From an uncultured Blautia sp. (lineage in GTDB: Bacteria > Bacillota > Clostridia > Lachnospirales > Lachnospiraceae), in assembly GCF_934372025.1 (NCBI RefSeq), contig NZ_CAKROJ010000032.1, positions 1 through 26,803 of the forward strand: DNA of 26,803 bases, given 5' to 3'. The translations under genes and the position numbers were made by a program. Under the pieces are notes generated by a model. That model searched no databases and had not been told where the DNA came from. It saw only the letters and a list, made by a program, of their open reading frames with translations. Of the stretch, positions 7,066 through 15,173 are shown one piece after another (position 1 is the first letter of the stretch; each line of letters begins with the position of its first letter).

Positions 7066-8424
7066 ATGACAGAAGCGGTATTTGCGGCAGAGCCGACAAG
7101 GCTGTTGATAGCAGCGGCAGTGGGAATTATTCTCTTATTACTGCTGATCATTAAAATTAAGATCCATCCAGTATTATCACTGCTGATCTCAGCGCTGGTT
7201 ATCGGACTTGGAGCCGGAATGCCGGTTCCAACGCTGGTAAACACAGTTCAAAAAGGTGCAGGAGAGACTTTGCAGGGAATCGTGTTGTTGATCGGTCTTG
7301 GATCTTTATTTGGAGGAATTCTGGAAGTATCCGGAGGTGCACAGTGTGTTGCACAGACACTTGTAAACAAATTTGGAGAGAAAAAAGCCGGGATAGCTCT
7401 TGGAATCACAGGCCTGGTAGTAGGTACGACGGTATTCTTTGAAGCGGGAGTCGTGATTCTGATTCCACTTGCATTTGGTCTTGCAAAGAAAACAAAGAAA
7501 TCCACATTGTATTATGTGATTCCGCTTCTTGCCGGTTTGGCTACAGGATTTGCATTTATCCCGCCATCAGCAGGATCAGTACTGGTTGCAAATATGCTGA
7601 ATGTGGATCTTGGAATTATGATCGCAGTTGGTGTTCCGGTAGGTATCTTATCACTGATTTTTGCAGGAATTCTGTGGTCGAAATTTATTGGCAGTAAGAT
7701 CAATGTAGGACTTCCGACCAATGTTTCAGAAGTCAGAGATGCAGATGAAGCTAATCTTCCAAAGTTTTCGACTGTGTTAGGTATCATTCTTGTACCACTG
7801 GTGTTGATTTTACTTAATACGGTTTCTGTATATATTCCAGGGATTGATGCTTTGCGTCCGGTACTTGAATTTTTGGGAACTCCTTTTGTGGCGCTGGTCA
7901 TTGCAGTGTTATTTGCCATGTATTTTCTGGGTAAGAAACAGGGATATGATGGGGAACAGCTCAAAAAGATCCTGGATCGTTCCTTACGTCCGACAGGTCA
8001 GATCCTTCTGGTTATAACAGGCGGAGGAATCATCCGATGGGTACTGCAGGACTGCGGCATGGGAGAAATCATCGGACCTGCACTTGAGAAAAGCGGACTG
8101 CCGCTTGTTATTGTAGCTTTTCTGATCGCTGCACTGATTCGTGCATCAGTCGGAGCAGCAGTTGTTGCAATGACAATGGCTGCAGGAATCATGGCTGCAA
8201 TGCCGGGAGTAGCTGAATTATCTCCTGTTTATCTTGCTGCAATGGTGTGCGCGATCAATGGCGGTGCAACCGCATTCAGCCATGTGAATGATTCAGGATT
8301 CTGGCTGGTATGTTCATTACTTGAAATAGATGAAAAAACAACGCTGAAATCATGGACAATGATGGAAACAATCATCGGATTTACAGGGTTGATCTGCGCA
8401 ATCGTACTCAGCCTGTTTGCATAA
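7066..8424 (+). CDS. GntP-family gluconate/sugar-acid:H+ symporter
   Basis: This 452-residue, strongly hydrophobic protein has some 12 membrane segments. It matches GntP permeases in length and in signature stretches such as FIPPSAGSVLVANMLNVDLG in the middle and AAMVCAINGGATAFSHVNDS near the end. GntP-type carriers import gluconate, and in E. coli GntP itself can carry fructuronate. The start ATG follows GGAGG by 9 bases. The gene lies 40 bp after the UxuB-like dehydrogenase with no terminator between, so the two are almost surely cotranscribed: import of a sugar acid and its reduction or oxidation. No gluconate kinase is present. Confidence 0.88.
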   Translation: MTEAVFAAEPTRLLIAAAVGIILLLLLIIKIKIHPVLSLLISALVIGLGAGMPVPTLVNTVQKGAGETLQGIVLLIGLGSLFGGILEVSGGAQCVAQTLVNKFGEKKAGIALGITGLVVGTTVFFEAGVVILIPLAFGLAKKTKKSTLYYVIPLLAGLATGFAFIPPSAGSVLVANMLNVDLGIMIAVGVPVGILSLIFAGILWSKFIGSKINVGLPTNVSEVRDADEANLPKFSTVLGIILVPLVLILLNTVSVYIPGIDALRPVLEFLGTPFVALVIAVLFAMYFLGKKQGYDGEQLKKILDRSLRPTGQILLVITGGGIIRWVLQDCGMGEIIGPALEKSGLPLVIVAFLIAALIRASVGAAVVAMTMAAGIMAAMPGVAELSPVYLAAMVCAINGGATAFSHVNDSGFWLVCSLLEIDEKTTLKSWTMMETIIGFTGLICAIVLSLFA

Positions 8425-8429
8425 TATAA

Positions 8430-8458
8430 TTGTGAATTTGGAAAAACTGTATTAGAAT
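8430..8458 (+). promoter_or_regulatory. Promoter of the VOC gene
   Basis: TTGTGA at 8430-8435 and TAGAAT at 8453-8458 are separated by 17 bp. The promoter begins just after the GntP stop codon. No hairpin terminator for the upstream operon was seen, so readthrough from GntP remains possible. Confidence 0.6.
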
Positions 8459-8537
8459 AATAGTAGCAAAACATCTGGATTGGACGAATAGTTCCGGGAA
8501 CAGAAAGTATGAGAAATGGAAAGGATGGTACAGTTAC

Positions 8538-8924
8538 ATGAGTTTAAAAGAACAGATAAACGGACTTCAGCACATTGGGGTACCTACCAAGAACATGGAA
8601 GAAACAATCGCATTTTATGGAAAACTCGGATTTGAAATTGCATTTGAGACTGTAAACGATGGCGACAGAGTTGTCTTCTTAAAATTTGGTTCCCTTGTGA
8701 TCGAGACATATGAGAGCAAGGACGCAACCATGAAATCAGGAGCAATCGATCACATTGCACTTGATGTAAAAGATATCGAAAAGACTTATGAACTCATCAA
8801 CCAGGAAGGATTAAACAGCACACAGGATACAATCCATTTCCTGCCATTCTGGGAGAATGGAGTAAAATTCTTTACGATCGAAGGACCAAATAAAGAAAAA
8901 GTAGAATTCAGCCAGTATCTGTAA
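8538..8924 (+). CDS. VOC-superfamily (glyoxalase I-like) protein
   Basis: This 128-residue protein has two beta-alpha-beta-beta-beta half-repeats. The four expected metal ligands can be placed: His12 (LQHIGVP), Glu56 (LVIETYE), His72 (DHIALDV) and Glu123 (KVEFSQ). The repeat structure and ligand set match glyoxalase I/lactoylglutathione lyase-like proteins, but many close relatives have other substrates, and glutathione is usually absent in such bacteria. A ribosome site is only modest (AAGGA, 12 bases upstream of ATG). The gene stands alone, with its own promoter and terminator, so the neighbours say little about the job. The substrate is unknown. Confidence 0.85.
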   Translation: MSLKEQINGLQHIGVPTKNMEETIAFYGKLGFEIAFETVNDGDRVVFLKFGSLVIETYESKDATMKSGAIDHIALDVKDIEKTYELINQEGLNSTQDTIHFLPFWENGVKFFTIEGPNKEKVEFSQYL

Positions 8925-8962
8925 GAGATATGTTTAAGAAAAAACTGAGTGAACAGCAACAA

Positions 8963-8993
8963 AAACCCGAGGCGGCAGGCCTCGGGTTTCTTT
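8963..8993 (+). terminator. Terminator after the VOC gene (copy 1 of a repeated hairpin)
   Basis: AAACCCGAGGC at 8963-8973 pairs perfectly with GCCTCGGGTTT at 8979-8989 around the loop GGCAG, followed by CTTTA. A nearly identical hairpin ends the GH42 gene at 17194-17225. Confidence 0.85.
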
Positions 8994-8997
8994 AGTA

Positions 8998-9037
8998 TTG
9001 TTCATTTTTATTGCATCATGTATTATATGTATAAGAT
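8998..9037 (+). promoter_or_regulatory. Candidate promoter region of the nucleoside operon
   Basis: Two overlapping solutions exist: TTGTTC (8998-9003) with TATTAT (9021-9026) at 17 bp, or TTGCAT (9011-9016) with TAAGAT (9032-9037) at 15 bp. Neither is consensus. A promoter is expected here because a terminator lies directly upstream. I saw no CRE-like palindrome or DeoR-type site. Confidence 0.4.
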
Positions 9038-9070
9038 TAAATTCACTGAAAGAAGGAGGATGGAAGGATC

Positions 9071-9850
9071 ATGAAAAATTATTCAGAAGATGAAAGCAGA
9101 CAGTATCATATTCAGGTAGCAAAAGGTGAAGTAGGACGCTATGTACTCTTGCCGGGAGATCCTAAGAGATGCGCAAAGATCGCTCAGTATTTTGATGATC
9201 CGGTTCTGATTGCAGATAACAGAGAATATGTTACATACACAGGAACCCTTGATGGGGTAAAAGTCAGTGTAACATCAACCGGAATCGGCGGTCCATCAGC
9301 ATCTATTGCTATGGAAGAACTTTATCGCTGCGGTGCAGATACATTCGTGAGAATCGGTACCTGCGGTGGAATGCAGACAGAAGTAAAGAGCGGTGATGTA
9401 GTGATTGCCACAGGTGCAATCCGTATGGAAGGAACCAGTAAAGAATATGCACCGATAGAATATCCTGCAGTAGCTAATCTTGATGTAACAAATGCGCTTG
9501 TATACGCAGCAAAAGAGAAGGGCCTCTCATGTCATACAGGGGTTGTACAGAGCAAGGATGCATTTTACGGACAGCATGAACCGGAAGCGATGCCGGCAGG
9601 ATATGAACTGATCAATAAATGGGAAGCATGGAAGAAAATGGGATGCCTGGCATCAGAGATGGAATCTGCAGCTCTTTTTATAGTTGCAGGTAAACTTCGT
9701 GTAAGAGCAGGAGCCTGTTTTCTGGTAATCGCAAATCAGGAAAGAGAAAAACTTGGCCTGGAGAATCCGGTAGTTCGTGATACAGATATGGCTATTCAGG
9801 TAGCTGTGGAAGCAATCAGAAAAATGATCAGAGAAGATAAAGAAAAATAA
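9071..9850 (+). CDS. udp: Uridine phosphorylase
   Basis: This cytosolic enzyme splits uridine (and often deoxyuridine or thymidine) with phosphate into the base and (deoxy)ribose-1-phosphate. The 259-residue length is normal for hexameric nucleoside phosphorylases. Visible landmarks are LPGDPKR near residues 27-33 (phosphate loop), RIGTCGGMQ around residue 100, the uridine-phosphorylase type QSKDAFYGQHEPE, and SEMESAALF near the ribose-binding site. The ATG has GGAGG and a second AGGAT upstream. It is first in a five-gene operon with cdd 42 bp downstream; its product ribose-1-phosphate feeds the DeoB enzyme encoded later. The distinction from purine phosphorylase DeoD rests on the QSKDAFYGQ-type region and the separate PNP gene. 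Confidence 0.88.
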   Translation: MKNYSEDESRQYHIQVAKGEVGRYVLLPGDPKRCAKIAQYFDDPVLIADNREYVTYTGTLDGVKVSVTSTGIGGPSASIAMEELYRCGADTFVRIGTCGGMQTEVKSGDVVIATGAIRMEGTSKEYAPIEYPAVANLDVTNALVYAAKEKGLSCHTGVVQSKDAFYGQHEPEAMPAGYELINKWEAWKKMGCLASEMESAALFIVAGKLRVRAGACFLVIANQEREKLGLENPVVRDTDMAIQVAVEAIRKMIREDKEK

Positions 9851-9892
9851 AAACCATGAATATGCAGATTGTGATAATGGAGGTGGCAGGTT

Positions 9893-10321
9893 ATGCAGAA
9901 TCTGGACGAATCTATAATTGATAAACTGATAAAAACAGCGATTGAACAGTTGAAGTTTTCGTATGCACCATATTCGGGTTTTAAGGTTGGTGCAGCACTG
10001 ATTGCAAAGAATGGAGAAATCTACACAGGGTGTAATATTGAGAATGCAGCGTATACACCTACCAATTGTGCTGAGAGAACTGCTTTTTTTAAAGCTGTAA
10101 GCGAAGGAATAAAAGAGTTTGATGCAATCTGTATTGTAGGCGGAAAGGATGGAATCCTGACTGAATACGCAGCACCGTGTGGTGTATGTCGTCAGGTAAT
10201 GATGGAATTTTGTGATCCAGAGACGTTCAAAATTATTCTGGCTTTGGATCCGGAGCATTATGATGTCTATACACTGAAAGAACTGCTTCCGTTAGGTTTC
10301 GGACCGCAGAATCTTGCATAA
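9893..10321 (+). CDS. cdd: Cytidine deaminase
   Basis: This enzyme deaminates cytidine and deoxycytidine to uridine and deoxyuridine, the substrate of the upstream phosphorylase. At 142 residues it is the small tetrameric type. The zinc site is clear: Cys59 and catalytic Glu61 in TNCAERTA, and Cys96 and Cys99 in APCGVCRQ. The substrate loop GCNIENAAYTPTNCAER is typical. The start is set by GGAGGTGG about 7 bases upstream. It is the second gene of the nucleoside operon, with 52 bp to add. Confidence 0.95.
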   Translation: MQNLDESIIDKLIKTAIEQLKFSYAPYSGFKVGAALIAKNGEIYTGCNIENAAYTPTNCAERTAFFKAVSEGIKEFDAICIVGGKDGILTEYAAPCGVCRQVMMEFCDPETFKIILALDPEHYDVYTLKELLPLGFGPQNLA

Positions 10322-10373
10322 AGAACAGTATACGAGCTGATTGTCATACGAAAAATGAAATGGAGAGAGTATT

Positions 10374-11354
10374 ATGACGCAGGAAGAACTGATCACATTA
10401 CCCAAAATAGAATTGCACTGCCATCTGGATGGTTCACTCAGTCGTGAATTTATAGAAAAACGGCTGGGACGAGAAGTCAGTCAGAAAGAGTTGAGCGTGT
10501 CAGATGACTGCAGTAGTCTGGCAGAATATCTGGAAAAGTTCACATTGCCTGGACAATGTATAATGGATGAAACAGGACTGGAAGAAGCAGGATACGATGT
10601 GCTAAGAGGCATGAGCAGGGAGAATGTCTGTTATGCAGAAATCCGTTTCGCTCCGCTGCTGTCAGTGACAGAAGAGATGGATTGTAAAAAAGTTATTGAA
10701 GCATTGCTTAAAGGGCTTGAGCGGGGCAGAGATGATTTTGGAATAGAATTTGGTGTGATTACCTGTGCTATGAGGCATCACAGCGAAGAAGACAACAGCC
10801 GAATGATATTGATAGCACGTGAATACTTAGGATGCGGAGTCTGTGCAGCAGATCTTGCAGGTGCGGAAGCATCTTATCCAATGACTGAGTTTATGAATCT
10901 GTTTCAGAATGCACATAAAATAGGAATGCCATTTACAATCCATGCAGGCGAATGTGGAAATGCACAGAATATCATAGATGCAATAGAAGCCGGAGCAGGC
11001 AGGATTGGACATGGAATTGCAATGAGAGGAAACAAGGCACTTCAGCAAGAACTGGCAGCCAGAGAAACTGGTATTGAGATGTGTCCGATCAGTAATCTCC
11101 AGACAAAGGCTGTACAGTGTGCTTCAGAATATCCTCTCAGGGAATTTCTGGATGCAGGATTAAAGGTTACGATAAATACGGATAATCGAACAGTCAGTAA
11201 TACAACATTAACAAAAGAACTGGAATTTGTTCAAAAACAATACGGAATCCGGGATGAGGAGGTCCTGCTTCTGATGAAAAATGCAGTAGATACGGCCTTT
11301 GCAGCAGATGCTGTAAAAGAAAGGCTGTACCGGAGTTTATATAACAAAATATAA
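10374..11354 (+). CDS. add: Adenosine deaminase
   Basis: This zinc enzyme of the amidohydrolase fold converts adenosine and deoxyadenosine to inosine and deoxyinosine. The 326 residues include the zinc ligands His15 and His17 in IELHCHLDGS, His190 with catalytic Glu193 in HAGECGN, catalytic His213 in IGHGIAM, and zinc ligand Asp270 in NTDNRTVSNTT. In the classical motif NTDDP the next residue is Asp; here it is Asn, a variant I recall from Gram-positive members. GGAGA precedes the ATG. The inosine made is the natural substrate of the PNP encoded at the operon end. Confusion with adenine deaminase is possible but the length and HAGE context favour adenosine deaminase. Confidence 0.9.
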   Translation: MTQEELITLPKIELHCHLDGSLSREFIEKRLGREVSQKELSVSDDCSSLAEYLEKFTLPGQCIMDETGLEEAGYDVLRGMSRENVCYAEIRFAPLLSVTEEMDCKKVIEALLKGLERGRDDFGIEFGVITCAMRHHSEEDNSRMILIAREYLGCGVCAADLAGAEASYPMTEFMNLFQNAHKIGMPFTIHAGECGNAQNIIDAIEAGAGRIGHGIAMRGNKALQQELAARETGIEMCPISNLQTKAVQCASEYPLREFLDAGLKVTINTDNRTVSNTTLTKELEFVQKQYGIRDEEVLLLMKNAVDTAFAADAVKERLYRSLYNKI

Positions 11355-11371
11355 AGAGATGGAGTAAAAAT

Positions 11372-12562
11372 ATGAAAAATTATGACAGAATTTTTGTAAT
11401 CGTACTTGATTCTCTGGGAATCGGGGCAATGCCGGATTCAGCAAATTTTGGTGACACCGGAGTTAATACTTTTGGACACATTCTTGAGAAAATGGGTTCT
11501 CTTGAAATTCCGAATCTTGTAAAACTGGGAATGCTGAATCTTCATCCAGCCGGGAATATGTCTGGTGTGAAGCATCCGGCAGGTCGTTATATGTGTTTAA
11601 GCGAAGCGAGCAATGGCAAGGATACCATGACAGGTCACTGGGAAATGATGGGAATCAAAACAGAGAAGCCATTCAAAACTTTTACAGAAACAGGATTTCC
11701 ACAGGATCTGATCGATGAATTGGAAAAACAGTGCGGTAAGAGAGTTATTGGAAACAAGAGTGCAAGTGGAACAGAAATCATTGAGGAACTGGGTGAAGAG
11801 GAGATTAAGACTGGAGCAATGATCGTATATACATCTGCAGATTCAGTACTTCAGATCTGTGGAAATGAGGAAACTTTTGATCTTCAGAACTTGTATCGCT
11901 GCTGTGAAATTGCCAGAGAGATTACGATGAAGGATGAGTGGAGAGTTGGAAGAGTTATCGCAAGACCTTATGTCGGAAAGAAAAAAGGTGAATTTAAACG
12001 TACGAGTAACCGTCATGATTATGCTTTGAAGCCATCAGGTCTTACAACTTTAAATGTGCTTAAAGATAATGGGTTTGATGTGATCGGAGTAGGAAAGATC
12101 AATGATATTTTCTGTGGAGAGGGAATTACGGAAACTTATCATTCAGACAGCTCTGTACATGGGATGGAGCAGACCATCGAAATCTGTAAGAAAGATTTCA
12201 GAGGCTTATGCTTTGTCAATCTTGTAGATTTTGATGCATTATGGGGACACAGAAGAAACGTAGAAGGATATGGAAAAGAAATAGAAAAATTTGATAAAAA
12301 TCTGGGTGTTCTCTTAGAAGAACTGAGGGAAAATGATCTGCTTATCCTTACAGCAGATCATGGAAACGATCCAACTTATACAGGAACTGATCATACCAGA
12401 GAACATGTACCATTTATTGCTTACTCCAGAAGAATGGAACATGGAGGCGAGATCAAAAACGAAAATACTTTTGCAGTGATCGGAGCTTCTGTAGCAGATA
12501 ATTTTGGCGTGAAAATGCCGGAAGGAACCATAGGACATTCTATTTTAGAGGAATTAATGTAA
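11372..12562 (+). CDS. deoB: Phosphopentomutase
   Basis: DeoB interconverts (deoxy)ribose-1-phosphate and (deoxy)ribose-5-phosphate, linking nucleoside breakdown to central metabolism. At 396 residues it has full family length. It belongs to the alkaline-phosphatase/phosphoglycerate-mutase superfamily: the N-terminal metal and phosphothreonine region is seen as VLDSLGIGAMPDS and KDTMTGHWEMMG (the phosphoacceptor Thr lies in TMTGHWE), and the C-terminal metal site as TADHGNDPTYTGTDHTREH. It starts 17 bp after add with GGAG upstream. It should accept the sugar-1-phosphates made by the two phosphorylases in the operon. Confidence 0.96.
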   Translation: MKNYDRIFVIVLDSLGIGAMPDSANFGDTGVNTFGHILEKMGSLEIPNLVKLGMLNLHPAGNMSGVKHPAGRYMCLSEASNGKDTMTGHWEMMGIKTEKPFKTFTETGFPQDLIDELEKQCGKRVIGNKSASGTEIIEELGEEEIKTGAMIVYTSADSVLQICGNEETFDLQNLYRCCEIAREITMKDEWRVGRVIARPYVGKKKGEFKRTSNRHDYALKPSGLTTLNVLKDNGFDVIGVGKINDIFCGEGITETYHSDSSVHGMEQTIEICKKDFRGLCFVNLVDFDALWGHRRNVEGYGKEIEKFDKNLGVLLEELRENDLLILTADHGNDPTYTGTDHTREHVPFIAYSRRMEHGGEIKNENTFAVIGASVADNFGVKMPEGTIGHSILEELM

Positions 12563-12606
12563 TAATGTCAGCAGAGAGATAAAAAGTTAAGGAGATTTGG
12601 TCGTAG

Positions 12607-13428
12607 ATGAATAAAATATATAAGAAACTGGAGACTTGCCTTGCAAGTGTACGACAAAAAACAGATTTTAAACCGGAAGTAGCACTGATCCTGGGATCCG
12701 GGCTCGGTGATTATGCAGATGAGATTAAAATTGAAACAACTATCGATTATACGGATATTGAAGGATTTCCGACTTCAACAGTTGCAGGCCATAAGGGAAG
12801 ATTTGTGTTTGGATATGTTGGAGAAGTTCCGGTAGTGATCATGCAGGGAAGAGTTCATTATTATGAAGGCTATCCAATGACAGATGTTGTACTTCCTACA
12901 AGACTGATGGGAATGATGGGGGCAAAAAAACTTATTCTGACAAATGCTGCAGGCGGTGCAAATCCAGAGTTCAGACCGGGTGATTTTATGATGATCACGG
13001 ATCATATTACAACAGGTATACCGAGTCCGCTGATAGGAGAAAATCTTGAAGAGCTTGGAGTAAGATTTCCGGATATGAGCGAAGTATACAGTCATCGTTT
13101 GCAGGAAGTGATCAGAAAATGCGCAGACAAATGCGGAATTAAGATTCAGGAAGGTGTTTATGTTCAGTTTACCGGACCTAATTATGAAACTCCTGCTGAA
13201 GTAAGACTGGCACAAAGATGGGGAGGAGATGCTGTAGGAATGAGCACAGCATGTGAAGCTATGGCTGCCCGTCATATGGGGCTTGAAATCTGTGGGATTT
13301 CCTGTATTACAAATATGGCAGCAGGAATTTCCAAACAAGAACTTAACCACAAAGAGGTCCAGGAGATAGCTAATCGTGTGGCGAAATCATTTAAAAAACT
13401 GATCACTGAAATCGTGATAAATATGTAA
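12607..13428 (+). CDS. punA: Purine nucleoside phosphorylase (trimeric, PNP-I type)
   Basis: This enzyme phosphorolyses inosine and guanosine (and deoxy forms) to base plus sugar-1-phosphate. The 273 residues carry the trimeric PNP marks: phosphate site ILGSGLGDYADEI near residue 30, HKGRF and QGRVHYYEGYPM, LTNAAGGANPEF, and VGMSTACEAMAARHMGLE with the base-contacting Glu. AAGGAG lies about 12 bases upstream of the ATG, a little further than usual. It is last in the operon; no hairpin terminator is visible in the 22 bp before the convergent pseudogene. Confidence 0.94.
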   Translation: MNKIYKKLETCLASVRQKTDFKPEVALILGSGLGDYADEIKIETTIDYTDIEGFPTSTVAGHKGRFVFGYVGEVPVVIMQGRVHYYEGYPMTDVVLPTRLMGMMGAKKLILTNAAGGANPEFRPGDFMMITDHITTGIPSPLIGENLEELGVRFPDMSEVYSHRLQEVIRKCADKCGIKIQEGVYVQFTGPNYETPAEVRLAQRWGGDAVGMSTACEAMAARHMGLEICGISCITNMAAGISKQELNHKEVQEIANRVAKSFKKLITEIVINM

Positions 13429-13450
13429 TCTACGAAAATTTGAGATTAAC

Positions 13451-14981
13451 TTATCCAATTAATATTTTCTTTTCCTGAAATGCAAAACCGTAGCAGCGTA
13501 TCCTGTCAGGGCGGATTCCGCGGGATACTAATTCATTCGAGTATTGTTTATCCTGAATCTGTTTCCTGGCAGCTGCGACGGTATCTTCCAGAGTTTTCTC
13601 GCTTTCTTCACAAACCTTGAATTCGAAAATAAATGCAGGATCAGTGTCATTGACGGGTTCAAGCATGACATCATAACGTCCATAACCACTTTTGCGGTTA
13701 GAAGAGATATGATATCTTCCCATCAGTTCTACAATCAATCCCAATACAAATCCATGATAAAAACGCTCAGGGCGGTCAGATTTTCTCAAACATCATTCGG
13801 ACTTCGCGGTTTGTGATAGACAAATGATAAGAAAAACGATCAGTGTGGTCATCTATCTCTACACTTACTACTTTCAAATATCCGCTTGCAAGCATAAGAC
13901 TCCAGATGGCGTTTTTCTTTCGGCCGAGCTGTTCAAAAATAATTTCCTCATCAATTTCGGTCACCAGTTCCTTGCCTTCGAGAAGTTCTTCCATTATTGT
14001 TTTTGTCTCGATATTTCCCTGTTGGATAAGAGATGTGATCATTTCATTGGAACTGGTGTTGACCCAGTATGGTTTAAATCTCTTTTCATCCAGAAAGCAA
14101 GTAATGGACCAGGGATTATAAATATCCTTTTGATTTCCAAAGGAAAAACCATCATACCAGTATTTTACCTTATCCTTCAATGAATCCAATCCAAATTCGT
14201 TAAGAGCATGAAAGACCTCGGCCTGCGTAAAACCAAACTGAGTACTGTATTTCTGAGAGGTTGTGGTAACGACAGTAAGATTATTCAAATCGGAAAAGAT
14301 AGATTCTTTACTGACTCTGGTGATTCCGGTAAGAAGACCACGTTCCAGATACGGATTGCTCTTAAAGGTTGCATTAAACAATCCGCGCATAAAATCTACA
14401 AGCTTTTTCCAGAAATTGTTAACATAAGCCTCCTGGAGAGGGGTATCATACTCGTCGAGCAGAATCAGAACTTTTCGCCCATAATAACGACTCAGATAAT
14501 CAGAGAGAGAACTGATTGCCAAAGCGGCTGTTGTATCAGACATTTCCAGCGTAACAGAGTCAAAATATTCCAGGTCCTGCGTGGACATAAACTCTTCATC
14601 TCGCACGAAGGAATATTTTCCATATAATCGTACAAGACTCTGAATGATTCCCTCTCGGGCGGACGCGAAGGTACTTCCTTTGATATTTGCAAAACTCATG
14701 TATATTACAGGATAAGAGCCCTGAAGTTCATGATATTCTTTTTTATTCTAAATAGATAATCCCTCAAACAGATCACCTCTGTTTTTGTATTCGACAGAAA
14801 AGAAACACTCCATCATGCTCAGATTCAGTGTTTTTCCAAATCTTCGCGGTCGAGTGATCAAAGTCACTGCGTCTTTATTTTCCCACCATTCTCTGATAAA
14901 GTCAGTCTTATCCACAAGAAAGCAGTTGTTTTCTCTGATATATGCAAAATCCTGTGTTCCCAGAGATACAGTCTGGCACAT
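13451..14981 (-). pseudogene. Broken AAA-ATPase-like / PD-(D/E)XK nuclease-domain gene
   Basis: On the minus strand, three pieces together form one protein of the AAA-ATPase-like plus PDDEXK_9 type common in gut anaerobes. Piece one (77 residues) holds Walker A in TRPRRFGKT and ends at an in-frame TAG (14750-14748), where relatives tend to have Trp. The same frame continues (EYHELQGSYPVI) through Walker B (VLILLDEYDTPL) to a TGA at 13776. Piece three starts in another frame and holds the nuclease motif (YDVML, then FEFKV) and the end IRCYGFAF. At the junction MMFEK is followed almost directly by RPERFYHGF, so I estimate roughly 55-60 residues are deleted along with the frameshift. A strong ribosome site (GGAGGTGATC) and a promoter remain. 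The family's function is not well established. The state as pseudogene is fairly sure, barring sequencing error at the TAG. Confidence 0.85.
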
Positions 14982-15018
14982 TCGTGATCACCTCCATTGC
15001 TGCGTTGTGTTTAGATTC

Positions 15019-15047
15019 AGTTTAACATGGGAGAAACGGCAAAACAA
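15019..15047 (-). promoter_or_regulatory. Promoter of the broken ATPase gene
   Basis: On the minus strand TTGTTT (15047-15042) and TAAACT (15024-15019) are 17 bp apart, upstream of the GGAGGTGATC ribosome site. The promoter seems intact although the gene is not. Confidence 0.45.
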
Positions 15048-15098
15048 GTTAGATACGCAACAATATTTTCGAACAGTAATATGCAGATAATAAAAGAG

Positions 15099-15128
15099 TT
15101 GCACAGAAGGGATAAAGCAGTTTATTAT
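15099..15128 (+). promoter_or_regulatory. Promoter of the beta-galactosidase gene
   Basis: TTGCAC at 15099-15104 and TATTAT at 15123-15128 have an 18-bp spacer. Transcription would start near 15135, about 40 bases before the ATG. No clear operator or CRE palindrome was seen nearby. Confidence 0.5.
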
Positions 15129-15173
15129 TGATGTAAAAAAATATATGGATAAAAGTGACGGAGGGCATTGGAT

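Noticed and set aside
9653..10258. 201-codon minus-strand frame across udp and cdd
   Set aside because: It runs antisense over two clearly conserved enzymes, with shadow-like Phe/Cys/Ser-rich composition.
13776..13789. Programmed frameshift joining the ATPase and nuclease parts
   Set aside because: No slippery heptamer or stimulatory hairpin is visible, and family residues are missing at the junction, which points to a deletion.
13544..14627. Several plus-strand frames of 90-139 codons opposite the broken ATPase gene
   Set aside because: They are antisense to recognisable ATPase and nuclease motifs and do not have convincing ribosome sites.
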